A DNA stretch of 64,000 bases from Nostoc sp. NMS7 (lineage in GTDB: Bacteria; Cyanobacteriota; Cyanobacteriia; Cyanobacteriales; Nostocaceae): contig NZ_JABXKJ010000246.1 of NCBI RefSeq assembly GCF_017115085.1, positions 1-64,000 on the forward strand. Reading direction: 5' to 3'. A program made the translations under genes and the position numbers. Positions 44,332 through 54,968 of this stretch are shown here, one piece after another. How positions within the stretch are numbered: position 1 is the stretch's first letter; each line of letters opens with the position of its first letter. Below the pieces are notes generated by a model. The model had not been told where the DNA came from and did no database searches. It worked only from the letters and a program-made list of their open reading frames with translations.

Positions 44332-46290
44332 ATGTTTATCAAGAAGCTACAAGTATTTAACTATAAGTCATATCTCGACTCTGGCCTAATGGAATTTTCA
44401 CCAGGTGTTAATATTATTGTTGGGCGAAATAATGCAGGAAAAACATCTTTACTTGAGGTACTAAAGCTAGATTTTGAAAATCATCCTCACAGAAGTTTAA
44501 AGACTTTACCAAATAAGCTTTCGAGTATACAAGAAGAATCGAAAATACAAATTACTTTGCATATTGAAAAGGAAGAATTGCGAAATTTGATAAAAAATTT
44601 ATCTATTATTGGAATTCCTAGAGCAGCAACTGAAAAGTATTATTTTTTTGCTGATAAATATGAATATGAGCCAAATGATTATCATGACCAATATATGAGC
44701 GCTATCGACGAATCTATGAGATACGCTGTTAGACAATTTAAATATTTTTTAGAAAATCCTGATTTTATACAGACAAGTTTATCTTTGCAGCCTAATATAA
44801 AAATGGAGAATAAAAGTTTAATAAAATTACTTAATTTTGAAACATATAAACAAGCTTTTAAGAAAGTATTTTATAAAATTAAATATGATGATAGTGACAA
44901 TATAGTTCTTGAAGAGATTACTTATTCGGATGATGACGGTATTGTAGAAGAACCTTTTGTTAATTATAGTGGAAAAATTCAAGAAAGCATAGGTTATAAA
45001 TTATTTGATAAATTTCAAAATCGCATTTATAGATTTCAGGCTGAACGTCTAAATATTGGGATTTGCAAATGTGAGAGCAAAGCTGATATAAACCTAAAAT
45101 CAAACGCTTATAATCTTGCCGAGGTACTCTTTATATTGCAGGGTAAAATTCCAGGAATGTTTGCTCAGTTCAATAAATTAGTTTCAGATATTTTGCCGGA
45201 AATAAAATGGATATCTGTTGTAATGAGAGATGATACAAATGTTGAAATCCTGGTTTGGAATACAGATAATCTTCACAGAAATGATTTATCACTTCCTCTT
45301 TCATCCTGTGGAAGTGGAGTTAGTCAAGTACTAGCTATTTTGTATATTCTAGTTTCTTCTGAAGAACATAGAACGTTAATTATTGATGAACCACAATCTT
45401 TTTTACATCCAGGTGCAGCTAAAAAACTTATAGAAACTATTAAACAATTTCCGCAGCACCAATATTTTATTGCTACTCATTCGCCAGAAATTATCGCATC
45501 TGCGAATCCATCTACTATTGTCAAGCTTCAATATCAAGATTGTGAAACAACTGCATTAGTAATAAATCCAAAAGAGATAAAGTCACAAAACGAAATTTTA
45601 GCTGAACTTGGAGTTAGGTTATCCGACGTTTTCGGTGCTGATAGTATTCTCTGGGTGGAAGGACAAACTGAGGAGATATGTTTTCCACTGATATTGGAGA
45701 AAGTTGCAATAACAACATTAATGGGTATTAAAATTTTATCTGTCAATAGCACTGATGCTCTTTTGGATGGAAAACGGTCTGACCTGGTTTTTGATATTTA
45801 TAAAAAACTCACAACGGGAGCAACTCTGTTTCCGCCAGCCATTGGATTTATATTCGATAGAGAAAGTAAGACAGAAACAAAGATTAAAGAACTAGAGAAG
45901 AGAGGTGTGACTTTCTTACGCCTACCCATGTATGAAAATTATCTACTTGATCCTGAAGCTATATCACTGACAATTAATCAAGAAGTTACATGGTTAGAAA
46001 TACATATTAGCATTACTCAGGTTCAGGAATATCTTGACAAAATAAAACAGGAAAAATCCTATCTGCTTCAAAGTGTAAAAAGAGAAGAAGTGTCAGAGAA
46101 TAATTGGTTATCTAAGATTCACGGTGCAAATATACTTTCAAGTTTATTTCAAGACTTATGTGAGAATAAATTGGAATTTAGAAAGACTAAACACTCTAAA
46201 AAGCTTACAGAATGGCTAGTTGAAAATAAACCTGATTTCTTGTCTGAACTGGCTGAAGAATTAAGAAATTTTTTACATAAAAATCAGTAG
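44332..46290 (+). CDS. OLD-family ATP-dependent nuclease (AAA-TOPRIM)
   Basis: A 652-residue protein with an ABC-type ATPase domain split by a helical insertion and a C-terminal TOPRIM domain. Seen: Walker A GRNNAGKTS at 31-39, signature SCGSGVSQ at 325-332, Walker B TLIIDEP at 348-354, switch ATHS at 381-384, then TOPRIM WVEGQTEE (Glu443) and a FIFDRES acidic motif near 500. OLD nucleases cut DNA and many act in phage defence. No UvrD-like partner (Gabija) or reverse transcriptase is adjacent, so it is a stand-alone, class-1-like OLD. It is more AT-rich than its neighbours and sits between a terminator and a gene remnant, so lateral gain is likely. Confidence 0.88.
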   Translation: MFIKKLQVFNYKSYLDSGLMEFSPGVNIIVGRNNAGKTSLLEVLKLDFENHPHRSLKTLPNKLSSIQEESKIQITLHIEKEELRNLIKNLSIIGIPRAATEKYYFFADKYEYEPNDYHDQYMSAIDESMRYAVRQFKYFLENPDFIQTSLSLQPNIKMENKSLIKLLNFETYKQAFKKVFYKIKYDDSDNIVLEEITYSDDDGIVEEPFVNYSGKIQESIGYKLFDKFQNRIYRFQAERLNIGICKCESKADINLKSNAYNLAEVLFILQGKIPGMFAQFNKLVSDILPEIKWISVVMRDDTNVEILVWNTDNLHRNDLSLPLSSCGSGVSQVLAILYILVSSEEHRTLIIDEPQSFLHPGAAKKLIETIKQFPQHQYFIATHSPEIIASANPSTIVKLQYQDCETTALVINPKEIKSQNEILAELGVRLSDVFGADSILWVEGQTEEICFPLILEKVAITTLMGIKILSVNSTDALLDGKRSDLVFDIYKKLTTGATLFPPAIGFIFDRESKTETKIKELEKRGVTFLRLPMYENYLLDPEAISLTINQEVTWLEIHISITQVQEYLDKIKQEKSYLLQSVKREEVSENNWLSKIHGANILSSLFQDLCENKLEFRKTKHSKKLTEWLVENKPDFLSELAEELRNFLHKNQ

Positions 46291-46309
46291 TTATTTTTAT
46301 ACTGATTAT

Positions 46310-46447
46310 CTAATCCCAATCACCACAACCGAGCGATCGCTCACCTTTAAAAACTATCTCACATATAGCGATCGCACTGGCAACCCCTATGAACTCGTAG
46401 ATGTTGGTTTTTTAGTTGTTAGAGGCGATACAAAGAAAGAACAATGA
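46310..46447 (+). pseudogene. C-terminal remnant of an unknown gene
   Basis: The frame LIPITTTERSLTFKNYLTYS, then GNPYELVDVGFLVVRGD, ends at a TGA at 46445. It looks like the conserved tail of a protein, but it has no start and its frame runs back into the OLD gene. The OLD gene probably replaced its 5' part, or an older gene was deleted here. Family unknown. Confidence 0.3.
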
Positions 46448-46474
46448 GAGAATAACTAATAACCACAGCTATAT

Positions 46475-47986
46475 ATGAACTTTCGTGAAGAGTTTAAACT
46501 GCTGCTACGCGCCCGCTACCCTTTAATTTATATTCCCACCTATGAGGAGGAGCGGGTAGAAGCAGCTATCCGGGAAGAAGCAACCAACCAGGGTAATCGC
46601 CCAGTGTATACTTGGGATTTTGTCGATGGCTACCAGGGAAACCCCAATGATGCTGGGTTTGGGCGGCGTAATCCGTTGCAAGCTTTAGAATTTATCGAAA
46701 AATTACCAGCTTCGGCACCTGCGGTATTGATTCTACGAGATTATCATCGCTTTTTAGATGATGTTGCGATCGCCCGCAAACTCCGCAATCTCGCCCGACT
46801 CCTGAAGTCGCAACCAAAAAATGTTGTCCTACTGTCGCCACGCATCGCCATTCCTGACGACTTAACCGAAGTGCTGACAGTTGTCGAGTTCCCGTTACCC
46901 GCCGCCGCAGAAATTAAAACTGAGGTAGAACGCTTACTACAAAGCACTGGTAACTCCCTTTCTGGGAAAGTTTTAGATGACTTAGTGCTATCTTGTCAAG
47001 GACTTTCGATGGAACGGATTCGCCGGGTTTTGGCAAAAGCGATCGCTACCCACGGAGAATTGCAACCAGAAGACGTGGATCTGGTTTTGGAAGAAAAGCG
47101 CCAAACTATCCGCCAAACTCAAATCCTGGACTTCTACCCCGCTACTGAGCAAATTTCTGATATAGGCGGACTGGATAACCTCAAAGACTGGCTGATTCGG
47201 CGGGGAGGCTCCTTTACTGAGAAGGCGCGACAGTACGGATTACCGCACCCCCGTGGTTTAATGTTGGTGGGTATTCAGGGAACTGGTAAATCGTTAACGG
47301 CAAAAGCGATCGCTCATCACTGGCATTTACCCTTGCTACGTCTGGATGTGGGAAGGTTATTTGGTGGTTTGGTAGGTGAATCAGAATCTCGGACTCGCCA
47401 AATGATCCAAGTAGCTGAAGCCCTTGCTCCCTGTATTTTGTGGATTGATGAAATAGATAAAGCCTTTGCCGGAGTTGGTAGCAAAGGTGATGCCGGAACA
47501 GCCAGCCGTGTGTTTGGCACATTTATTAACTGGCTAGCCGAAAAAAGCTCACCCGTGTTTGTCGTCGCCACCGCCAACGACATCCAAGCCTTACCGCCGG
47601 AAATGCTCCGTAAGGGGCGATTTGATGAAATTTTCTTTGTGGGTTTGCCTACCCAAGAAGAGAGAAAAGCAATTTATGATGTTCATTTATCCCGATTGCG
47701 TCCCCATAACTTGAAAAGTTATGACATCGACAGGCTAGCTTATGAAACGCCCGATTTTTCTGGGGCAGAGATTGAGCAAACTTTAATTGAAGCGATGCAT
47801 ATTGGATTTAGCCAAAACCGCGACTTTGCTACCGACGACATTTTAGAAGCCGCCAGTCAGATCATCCCCTTGGCGCGAACTGCTGTAGAGCAAATTCAGC
47901 AACTCCAAGAATGGGCGGCGGCTGGGAGAGCGCGTTTAGCATCGAAACACAGTCCTTTAAGCGATCGCCTCCGGCGCACTCCGTAA
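46475..47986 (+). CDS. Ycf46-like AAA ATPase
   Basis: A 503-residue AAA protein of the Ycf46 type, conserved in cyanobacteria and red-algal plastids. The N-terminal half is a degenerate ATPase-like domain ([31 protein letters not shown]). The C-terminal AAA module has Walker A GIQGTGKS (266-273), Walker B ILWIDEID (321-328) and an arginine-finger region ([11 protein letters not shown]). Cyanobacterial Ycf46 has been tied to regulation of photosynthesis and carbon uptake. Start ATG at 46475. Confidence 0.9.
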   Translation: MNFREEFKLLLRARYPLIYIPTYEEERVEAAIREEATNQGNRPVYTWDFVDGYQGNPNDAGFGRRNPLQALEFIEKLPASAPAVLILRDYHRFLDDVAIARKLRNLARLLKSQPKNVVLLSPRIAIPDDLTEVLTVVEFPLPAAAEIKTEVERLLQSTGNSLSGKVLDDLVLSCQGLSMERIRRVLAKAIATHGELQPEDVDLVLEEKRQTIRQTQILDFYPATEQISDIGGLDNLKDWLIRRGGSFTEKARQYGLPHPRGLMLVGIQGTGKSLTAKAIAHHWHLPLLRLDVGRLFGGLVGESESRTRQMIQVAEALAPCILWIDEIDKAFAGVGSKGDAGTASRVFGTFINWLAEKSSPVFVVATANDIQALPPEMLRKGRFDEIFFVGLPTQEERKAIYDVHLSRLRPHNLKSYDIDRLAYETPDFSGAEIEQTLIEAMHIGFSQNRDFATDDILEAASQIIPLARTAVEQIQQLQEWAAAGRARLASKHSPLSDRLRRTP

Positions 47987-48099
47987 ACAGACTCAGTTGG
48001 CAGCTACAATAATCAGTTAGTCAATAATTACTAGTTAATAGTCAACAGTTAATCATGAATTAATATTGACTATTGACCACTGATGATCAAATTTTAACT

Positions 48100-48594
48100 A
48101 TGTTGTCTGGCTTAACAAAATTTATCCTTGGGTTTTTATTAGCGATCGCTGTGTTAATCGGTGGCGGTGTTGCAGTTGCACTCTATTTCATGAATCGCAC
48201 TGGCATACCCCCAGCCAAACCCGTTTTTTCCAATGATACCCCCTCGGTAAAAGCCCAAGCTCCAAAAGCAACCGAGACTGGAGCAGGTAAACCTACCCTT
48301 ACATCTGGGACGAATACTAAATCTTCTCCCAGATCAACTTCTACTCCCACTCCCACTGAATCACCAAAAGCATTGCCATCGGGAGCTTACCGAGGGCGTG
48401 TTAGTTGGCGTGAAGGCTTGAGTTTGCGATCGCAACCAAATCAAGAAGCTGAAAAAATTGGTGGGGTTGGTTTTAATCAAAAAATTATTGTTTTGTCAGA
48501 AAGCGAGGACAAATCCTGGCAAAAGATCCGTTTGGAAGGTAGCGAACAAGAAGGTTGGGTGAAAGCAGGTAATACTGAAAAAGTTGATCAATAA
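48100..48594 (+). CDS. Membrane-anchored SH3-domain protein
   Basis: A 164-residue protein from the ATG at 48100; the TTG at 48073 is in frame but unlikely. It has one N-terminal membrane helix (FILGFLLAIAVLIGGGVAVA), a Ser/Thr/Pro-rich linker, and a bacterial SH3 domain (WREGLSLRSQPNQEAEKIGG then WQKIRLEGSEQEGWVKAG). Such proteins usually face the periplasm and bind cell-wall peptides. It follows the Ycf46-like gene by ~110 bp in the same direction. Confidence 0.8.
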   Translation: MLSGLTKFILGFLLAIAVLIGGGVAVALYFMNRTGIPPAKPVFSNDTPSVKAQAPKATETGAGKPTLTSGTNTKSSPRSTSTPTPTESPKALPSGAYRGRVSWREGLSLRSQPNQEAEKIGGVGFNQKIIVLSESEDKSWQKIRLEGSEQEGWVKAGNTEKVDQ

Positions 48595-48661
48595 TAGCTT
48601 AAAAAATCAGAGCAAATAGCAGAACCACAAACGGGAAGACTAGACCAAAAATCAGATGTGT

Positions 48662-50428
48662 CTATTGAATAACTTCATCTGGAGCTACTTGAGATTTATT
48701 TCCCACCAAACCGGAAGTATGTATCAATACATCAATTGGAAGGTCAATTTGAAAATTAGTTCCTTGTTCCTTGACCGAAATACAGTTGAGCTTACCACCA
48801 TGTGTTTTAACGACAATCTGATAGCTAATTGATAACCCCAATCCAGTTCCTTGTCCAACTGGTTTAGTTGTGAAAAATGGATCATATATTTTATTTTGCA
48901 CATCTTCACTAATGCCAGAACCATTATCAAAAATCTGAATGTTGATCCAACCGACTTGATGAACAGTTGTTGTAATCCGAATTAAAGGTGTAAAACTGGA
49001 CTGCAATGTGATGTTAGTCAGCTTTTCTTGTAACACATCAATGGCATTTGTCAGGATGTTGAAAAATACTTGATTCAACTGTCCTGGATAACAATTGATT
49101 AGGGGTAAATTACCATATTCTTTAATTACAACAATTTCTGGTCGATTGTTTGGCGCATAACTAAGACGGTTCTGAAGAATCAGTAGTGCCGAATTCAGCC
49201 CTTCGTGGATGTCCACAGCCTTCAATTGTGCCTCGTCTAAACGAGAAAAGTTACGCAGGGATTCCACAATATATTTAATTCGTATGGCTCCAGCTTGCAT
49301 TGAGTTGAGTAGTTTAGGTAAATCTTCTCGCAAAAATGGTAGATCAATAGACTCTAGTTGAGCTTGAACCGCAAGTACTGGAGTTGGATAATGTTGCTCA
49401 TAGGTATTGATTAATTCTAAAAGTTGTCGCAGATAAATTTCCATATGAAACAGGTTTCCATAAATGAAGTTAGCAGGATTGTTAATCTCATGAGCAACTC
49501 CCGCTACCATTTGTCCTAAAGACGACATTTTTTCTGTTTGAATAAATTGCATTTGAGCTTTCTGAAGTGCCAATATCGCTATCTCTAATTCTTTAGACCG
49601 AGATTCAGCTAAAGCAGCTAGCGCTTCTTGGTTTTGTAAGGCTTGTTTGAGACATTCTTCCTTTTCTTTAAGATCAGCTGTTTTGACTAGTTGAACACTC
49701 AATTGTTCGTTGAAAAAAGATGTGAGCAGCGTCCATCCTAGAAGGAGTAATGTAAATAAGCCAATAATTGCAGCTATCCAATAGGTTGTAGCGGTATCAA
49801 CTGCCGAAAACTCCACTGATTCGATGACTGAAAAATGGGTAGCCATCATCCCCATGTAGTGCATTGAGGGAATGGCTGCACCCATGAGAATTGCAGCGCA
49901 AATTCTCAAAAAGCTTCCTGTTAGTGTACTATTAGCTCTGAGGTTAAACCCCACCCAGAGGGCAACCAGTGAGATGAGAATGGCGATCGCAATAGACAGT
50001 GCAACCACACTCAAGTCATAGGAGATTTTGGCTGGTAAACGAATAGCAGCCATACCCATGTAGTGCATTGCACTAATCCCTATGCCCATGATCAGGCTAC
50101 CACTTAACAACCGCAAAATCCCAAATTCTGGCTGGCTAACTAGGTACAGGGCTAATCCAGAGGCGAAAATTGCAGGTAGTACCGAAATCAAAACTGTTAA
50201 CCAGTCATAGTCAATTGGAATCGGCAGACTGAACGCCAGCATCGCAATAAAATGCATTGCCCAAATGCCGATTCCCATAGCGATCGCTCCCCCTAGCAGC
50301 CACCGCCACCGTGACTGCGATTTAGCGTCTGTGACTCTTCTTGCTAGATCGAGTGTGGTGTAAGCCGTAAGCATGGCGATCGCAATGGAAAATAAGACTA
50401 AGTGAATATCGTAGATACCGTGGAGCAT
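48662..50428 (-). CDS. MHYT-domain sensor histidine kinase
   Basis: A 588-residue membrane kinase. The N-terminal seven-helix MHYT sensor carries three copies of its motif (MHFIAML at 58, MHYMGMA at 121, MHYMGMM at 189), thought to bind copper and sense oxygen, CO or NO. A coiled coil leads to the HisKA box with phospho-acceptor His313 (VAHEINNP). The HATPase domain has FDNGSGI and GQGTGLGLSISYQIV. No response regulator gene is adjacent, so it is an orphan kinase. It converges with the SH3 gene. Confidence 0.93.
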   Translation of the reverse strand: MLHGIYDIHLVLFSIAIAMLTAYTTLDLARRVTDAKSQSRWRWLLGGAIAMGIGIWAMHFIAMLAFSLPIPIDYDWLTVLISVLPAIFASGLALYLVSQPEFGILRLLSGSLIMGIGISAMHYMGMAAIRLPAKISYDLSVVALSIAIAILISLVALWVGFNLRANSTLTGSFLRICAAILMGAAIPSMHYMGMMATHFSVIESVEFSAVDTATTYWIAAIIGLFTLLLLGWTLLTSFFNEQLSVQLVKTADLKEKEECLKQALQNQEALAALAESRSKELEIAILALQKAQMQFIQTEKMSSLGQMVAGVAHEINNPANFIYGNLFHMEIYLRQLLELINTYEQHYPTPVLAVQAQLESIDLPFLREDLPKLLNSMQAGAIRIKYIVESLRNFSRLDEAQLKAVDIHEGLNSALLILQNRLSYAPNNRPEIVVIKEYGNLPLINCYPGQLNQVFFNILTNAIDVLQEKLTNITLQSSFTPLIRITTTVHQVGWINIQIFDNGSGISEDVQNKIYDPFFTTKPVGQGTGLGLSISYQIVVKTHGGKLNCISVKEQGTNFQIDLPIDVLIHTSGLVGNKSQVAPDEVIQ

Positions 50429-50696
50429 GAGCTTGAATATTATCCGCGATTCAATGGAAGACTAAACCTACTATTTATCTGCGTTGCTCATGCTATGAAA
50501 CCCAGATGGGTGTAGCAAAAATTTTTTCAGGCAAATAGAAAACAAGCTTCCAAAGCTTTACATTGCTTATTATTCCCCCGACAAAAGCTTGTATTTCATA
50601 TCAGCTTGGAAAATTTCTTGTAAAGAATCATACAAAAATAAATATAATACAGAGCAAATGGTATAGTCTCCTATAGCCATAACTTGAAAAAAGCAA

Positions 50697-51923
50697 GTGA
50701 AAACAGGGGTAGATAGCTATTTAACTAAGCTCGCCTCAGTCTCCGAGGCATCCGAAAGTGTCAGGGTTGTTCCTAGCCTAGCTAATTTAAAATTTTTGAA
50801 TAGGAAAAAGTTATCTAGCCGTGCGGCCATACGTCTTTTGTGTGTGGCACTGACTATGGGGCTTTTAAGTATAACTGGGAAGGCTTTAGGACTTCAGAAA
50901 ATAGGAAGTAGTGGGGCTGAAGTTGCCAGTAGCCAGAGATGTTTAAAAAAGTTAGGCTACTTTAACGGCCCGGTGAGTGGTAAGTTTGCTAGCTTGACTC
51001 AAAATGCTGTGAGCAAATTCCAGCAAGCCAATAGAATATCTGCTGATGGAGTTGTGGGTATAAGTACTCAACGAGCCTTGCAACGAGCCTGTCAAGGTAG
51101 AACTTCGAGTACAAATACCAGGGGCGCATCGGTTAGGCGCAGCCCCACCCAGGCATCGACTCCAGGCAGAACAAGTCTGTCTACTCAACAAGTGAAAGAA
51201 CTACAAGTGCGTTTGCGGCAGCTAGGTTATTTTAAGACTAATCTGACTGGGAAAATTGGCCCAAAGACTAGAGAAGCTGTAATTGCATTCCAGCGAAATT
51301 ATCGCTTACCTGTTGATGGCATCGCCAATGCTCAAGTTTTGCAGTCAGTGCGTAGTGCCTCCACGGTTGGATATACTACTCAACAACCAGGCAGAAATTA
51401 TCTGACTGTAGGCGATCGCGGAGAAAATGTCAGATTAGTTCAAGAGCGTTTATCGCAGTTCGGCTTCTCTAATACCAATCCTGATGGCTTTTTCAACGAT
51501 TATACCAGACAATCTGTGATTGCATTCCAGCAATCTTCTCGACTTAATTCTACTGGAAATGTAGATTGGCAAACTTGGCAAGCTTTAGGGTTGAATAGCA
51601 CGACGGTAAGCAATTATACTGAGGCTAATGATTATGTATTATCTCAGACTCGCCGCGATGTATTACCTCCTACTAATGACTATGTAGTACCTGTTACCAA
51701 TGGCAACACATTAGTTGCTAATAATCCCTACAGAGTAATAGTACCAATTTCCAGTAATGATACTCTGATTAAAGTGCAACAGTATCTACCCAATGCTGTC
51801 ACAGAGCAATCGGGTCTAGGGGATTATGTGAATGCTGGGGCATTTAGCGATCGCACCCAAGCCGAAATGCTAACGAAAAAGCTCCGCTCATTAGGTCTTG
51901 ATGCACGGGTAAAATACAATTAA
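50697..51923 (+). CDS. Peptidoglycan-binding protein with SPOR-like C-terminus
   Basis: A 408-residue protein with a GTG start at 50697 and a membrane helix or signal near residues 45-62 (LLCVALTMGLLSITG). Three PG_binding_1 modules follow (LKKLGYFNGPVSGKFASLTQ; LRQLGYFKTNLTGKIGPKTR; LSQFGFSNTNPDGFFNDYTR), each with the AVxxFQ core. The last ~50 residues (YVNAGAFSDRTQAEMLTKKL) resemble a SPOR domain, which binds denuded glycan at division sites. It probably acts at the cell wall. The start is the least certain part. Confidence 0.85.
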   Translation: MKTGVDSYLTKLASVSEASESVRVVPSLANLKFLNRKKLSSRAAIRLLCVALTMGLLSITGKALGLQKIGSSGAEVASSQRCLKKLGYFNGPVSGKFASLTQNAVSKFQQANRISADGVVGISTQRALQRACQGRTSSTNTRGASVRRSPTQASTPGRTSLSTQQVKELQVRLRQLGYFKTNLTGKIGPKTREAVIAFQRNYRLPVDGIANAQVLQSVRSASTVGYTTQQPGRNYLTVGDRGENVRLVQERLSQFGFSNTNPDGFFNDYTRQSVIAFQQSSRLNSTGNVDWQTWQALGLNSTTVSNYTEANDYVLSQTRRDVLPPTNDYVVPVTNGNTLVANNPYRVIVPISSNDTLIKVQQYLPNAVTEQSGLGDYVNAGAFSDRTQAEMLTKKLRSLGLDARVKYN

Positions 51924-51941
51924 CTAATTCGTAATTCGTAA

Positions 51942-54900
51942 TTAAATTGACAAACTCAACTGCGAACCTTCCTGAGTTTTATTTACTTCAATCCTGGCTT
52001 GAAAAGCTTCTTTGAGGTGGGGCATGTGGGTTACAGTGAGGATGCAGGCGAAATCGGAAGCGATCGCATTAATCGCGGCAATCAAGCGATCGCATCCTTC
52101 AGCATCCTGTGTACCAAAACCTTCATCCACAATCAATAATTGCAACGCCGCCCCCGCCCGTTGTGCTAATAATTTCGCCAAAGCTAAACGGATGGCAAAG
52201 TTAATTCTAAAGGCTTCCCCACCTGAGTAAGTTTCATAAGATCGCGTTCCTCTAGAATCGGCGATTAAAATATCTAAGGTGTCTATCAGCTTGGCATTTT
52301 TCTTTGTTGATTTCGCACTGCGCCCAGCTTTTTGAGTAATAAATTGTACATGAAACTGATTCCCACTCAGCCGCGAAAGTAGTTGATTGGTCTCGGCTTC
52401 CAGTTGCGGTAACACATTCTCAATCATCAGTGCTTGGATACCATTTTTACCAAAAGCTTGCGCTAATTCCTGATAAACACGATATTCCTGCTTGCAAGAT
52501 TGGAGTTGCTGCTGCTGTTGTTCATACTGAATTTGCAGCGTTTCCAGTTGATGCGCCAGTTGTTCTAAACGCCCCAACTTAGCTATCTGCTCATCAAGTT
52601 GCCGTCTACGTATTCCTAACTGCTGCTCTAGAGCTTGAATTTGGGCAGATGGGTTAGATGTAGCTTGTAGTTGCTGGATAATGCTTTCGATTTGTCCGCC
52701 GAGTTTTTGCCGCTCCGTTAATCTGGCGTTTCTAGACTCCTCTAACTCTTGCAATCTCGTCTGGAGTTGGGGATATTGCTGCTGGGCTGACAGTAGTTGT
52801 TGATACCGCAAATGCCAAGATTGAGCTTTCTTTACAGCTATACGGAGGTTGTTATGCTGCTCAGAACTGTAGCCAATTTCGGTAATGTGACGCTCAAGAG
52901 CCGCGATTTGTTTAGCACATTCCGAATCAGTCTGATCCTGCTGGATTCTGGTTTGTAATTGAGCAATAGCGGCTTGAAGTTCTGGTTTTCGGGCTAATAG
53001 TTGCGCTTGTCGCTTAGTCGCATCCTTAATTTGCCCTTGTTTAATTTCTGCCCATCGCCACCGCTCAACTTCGCTCCGCGCGAGGGCGTGGTCTTGTTCA
53101 TTATAATTAGCTTGTTGCAGATATTGGTCTAGTTGCCGGAGTTCGGCTTGTTTATCGGGAGCATAATCACCAGCTTGGAGCGATCGCTCTAAATGCTGTT
53201 TTTCGGCAGCAATTTGTTGTAACTGTTGTTGCACATCAGTTGTAGCTTCTAACTGCGCTGCCAACTGTCCCCGTTGTTCGCGTAAACCATCGTAGCCCGC
53301 CAACTGTTGGGATATATCCCGATATTCCTGCCTAAGTACCTGAATTTCTCTGTCAGATACAGCCATTTGTTCCCGCACTACCCAAAACTGTCCTTGAGTA
53401 TCTTCTAACTCAGCCTGGGTTTTTTCCACCACCCGACTCCAGTGATGTTCATCCAATGGACGCTCACATAATGGACAAAGAGCTTCAGGATTTTGGAGCA
53501 TTTGCAATTTTTGCTCTAATTCTGCCAGCAGTTTTTCATAATCCCGTTGGTGAGCTTGCAGACGTTCGATAAAGTGCCGCCTTTCTTGCCCTTTTTCTTG
53601 GACTCGTTGCAGATAAACCCGCTTTTTCTCCAGTTCCTCAATTTGGATTCCCACATCCATCACCGCTTGTTGCAGTTGCGGTTGGCGTCGCTGCTGGCGT
53701 TGCAATTGGTTCTCAGTACTTTGGAGTTGTTCGAGTCGCGCTACTAAACCAGCATGAGTGCGATCGAGTTGGCTTTGTAAAGTTGCTCGTTGTTGCAACA
53801 AGGGAGTAACTTGCATTTGCAATTGATCTAAACGAGCAACATGATGACGTGCTGCACCTAGTTGTGCCAAAGCCGCTTCGACTTCACCTGATTTAGTCAG
53901 AGTTTGCTGGATGTCTCGCTCTTGTTGCTGTAAAGCTTCGATTTGGGCTTGGGCTTGTTGCAGTTGCCGTTCGATTTCGTGAATTTGTTTGGTAAGCTGT
54001 TGTTGTTTTTGTTGGCGATTCTGCCTGGCGCGGGTGTATTCTTCAAATTTGACAGCAAAAGCTTCTTCTTGAGATTGTAGACTTTGATATTGGGCGTATC
54101 CAGCTTTAATCTCAGCTTCTTGATGTAATATTTTTTCTAAATCCGATCGCTGAGAGCTAATAGCTGATTGTTCTTGTTGGAGGCGATCGCAATCTTGGGT
54201 AAGATTTTGGTATTGCTGCTTGACAAAGTTGAGTTGTTGTTCCCAATTTTGGCGTTGGTGCTGGACAACTTGCAAACTTTGTAATTGAATATTATCAAAA
54301 GCTTGTACCTGTTGCAGTTGGTTGAGTTCGGCTTCTAACTCCACTCTTTGCGCTTCGGTTGTCTGGCGTTGTTGCAGCTGAATTTTTATCGACTCCAAAG
54401 AACGCTCTAACTCTACTGCTTGTGCTTTGAACTGACGAGAAGATTCCTTTGCTCGTTCTTCCAAATCATCGTACTGATTCAGTTTCAACAACTCCGCTAA
54501 AATTTCTTTGCGTTCGGCGGGGCGCTTGAGCATGAATTCATCTGCACGACCTTGACGTAAGTAGGCAGAATTAATAAATGTATCATAATCTAGCTTAATG
54601 TGTTCTAAAATCAAATCCTGTGTCGCTCTTACCCCTTTGCCAGTGAGTGAGCGAAACCCAGATGGTATTTCTATTTGAAATTCCAGCACGCTAGTACCTG
54701 CTCGAATTCGGGTACGAATCACCCGATATTTTTGCTGATTACTTTGGAAAGTAAAATCAACCCGAACTTCTTTCGCCCCAGAATAGATCACATCATCTTC
54801 AGCAGTGGCGCGACTTTCACCCCAAATCGCCCAAGTGATTGCTTCCAGAAGGGAAGATTTACCCGCACCATTGGAACCACAAATACAAGCCGTATGCAAA

Positions 54901-54968
54901 CCGCGAAAATCTAAAGTTGCATCACGGTAACTAAGAAAGTTTTTCAGAACAAGTTGTACTGGGATCAT
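51942..54968 (-). CDS. sbcC: Exonuclease subunit SbcC (Rad50-like SMC ATPase)
   Basis: A 1008-residue SMC-type ATPase that with SbcD trims DNA hairpins and double-strand ends. It has the N-terminal Walker A CGSNGAGKSSLLEAI, two very long Gln-rich coiled coils around the zinc hook CPLC (about 500), and the C-terminal signature TYSGGEAFRINFAIRLALAK with Walker B LLIVDEGFGTQD. The length is normal. sbcD is not adjacent. The strong Gln/Leu bias of the coiled coils is typical of cyanobacterial members. Confidence 0.95.
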   Translation of the reverse strand: MIPVQLVLKNFLSYRDATLDFRGLHTACICGSNGAGKSSLLEAITWAIWGESRATAEDDVIYSGAKEVRVDFTFQSNQQKYRVIRTRIRAGTSVLEFQIEIPSGFRSLTGKGVRATQDLILEHIKLDYDTFINSAYLRQGRADEFMLKRPAERKEILAELLKLNQYDDLEERAKESSRQFKAQAVELERSLESIKIQLQQRQTTEAQRVELEAELNQLQQVQAFDNIQLQSLQVVQHQRQNWEQQLNFVKQQYQNLTQDCDRLQQEQSAISSQRSDLEKILHQEAEIKAGYAQYQSLQSQEEAFAVKFEEYTRARQNRQQKQQQLTKQIHEIERQLQQAQAQIEALQQQERDIQQTLTKSGEVEAALAQLGAARHHVARLDQLQMQVTPLLQQRATLQSQLDRTHAGLVARLEQLQSTENQLQRQQRRQPQLQQAVMDVGIQIEELEKKRVYLQRVQEKGQERRHFIERLQAHQRDYEKLLAELEQKLQMLQNPEALCPLCERPLDEHHWSRVVEKTQAELEDTQGQFWVVREQMAVSDREIQVLRQEYRDISQQLAGYDGLREQRGQLAAQLEATTDVQQQLQQIAAEKQHLERSLQAGDYAPDKQAELRQLDQYLQQANYNEQDHALARSEVERWRWAEIKQGQIKDATKRQAQLLARKPELQAAIAQLQTRIQQDQTDSECAKQIAALERHITEIGYSSEQHNNLRIAVKKAQSWHLRYQQLLSAQQQYPQLQTRLQELEESRNARLTERQKLGGQIESIIQQLQATSNPSAQIQALEQQLGIRRRQLDEQIAKLGRLEQLAHQLETLQIQYEQQQQQLQSCKQEYRVYQELAQAFGKNGIQALMIENVLPQLEAETNQLLSRLSGNQFHVQFITQKAGRSAKSTKKNAKLIDTLDILIADSRGTRSYETYSGGEAFRINFAIRLALAKLLAQRAGAALQLLIVDEGFGTQDAEGCDRLIAAINAIASDFACILTVTHMPHLKEAFQARIEVNKTQEGSQLSLSI

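Noticed and set aside
44332-46290. Gabija or retron system built on the OLD protein
   Set aside because: No UvrD-like helicase or reverse transcriptase gene is next to it; the neighbours are yceD and a Ycf46-like gene.
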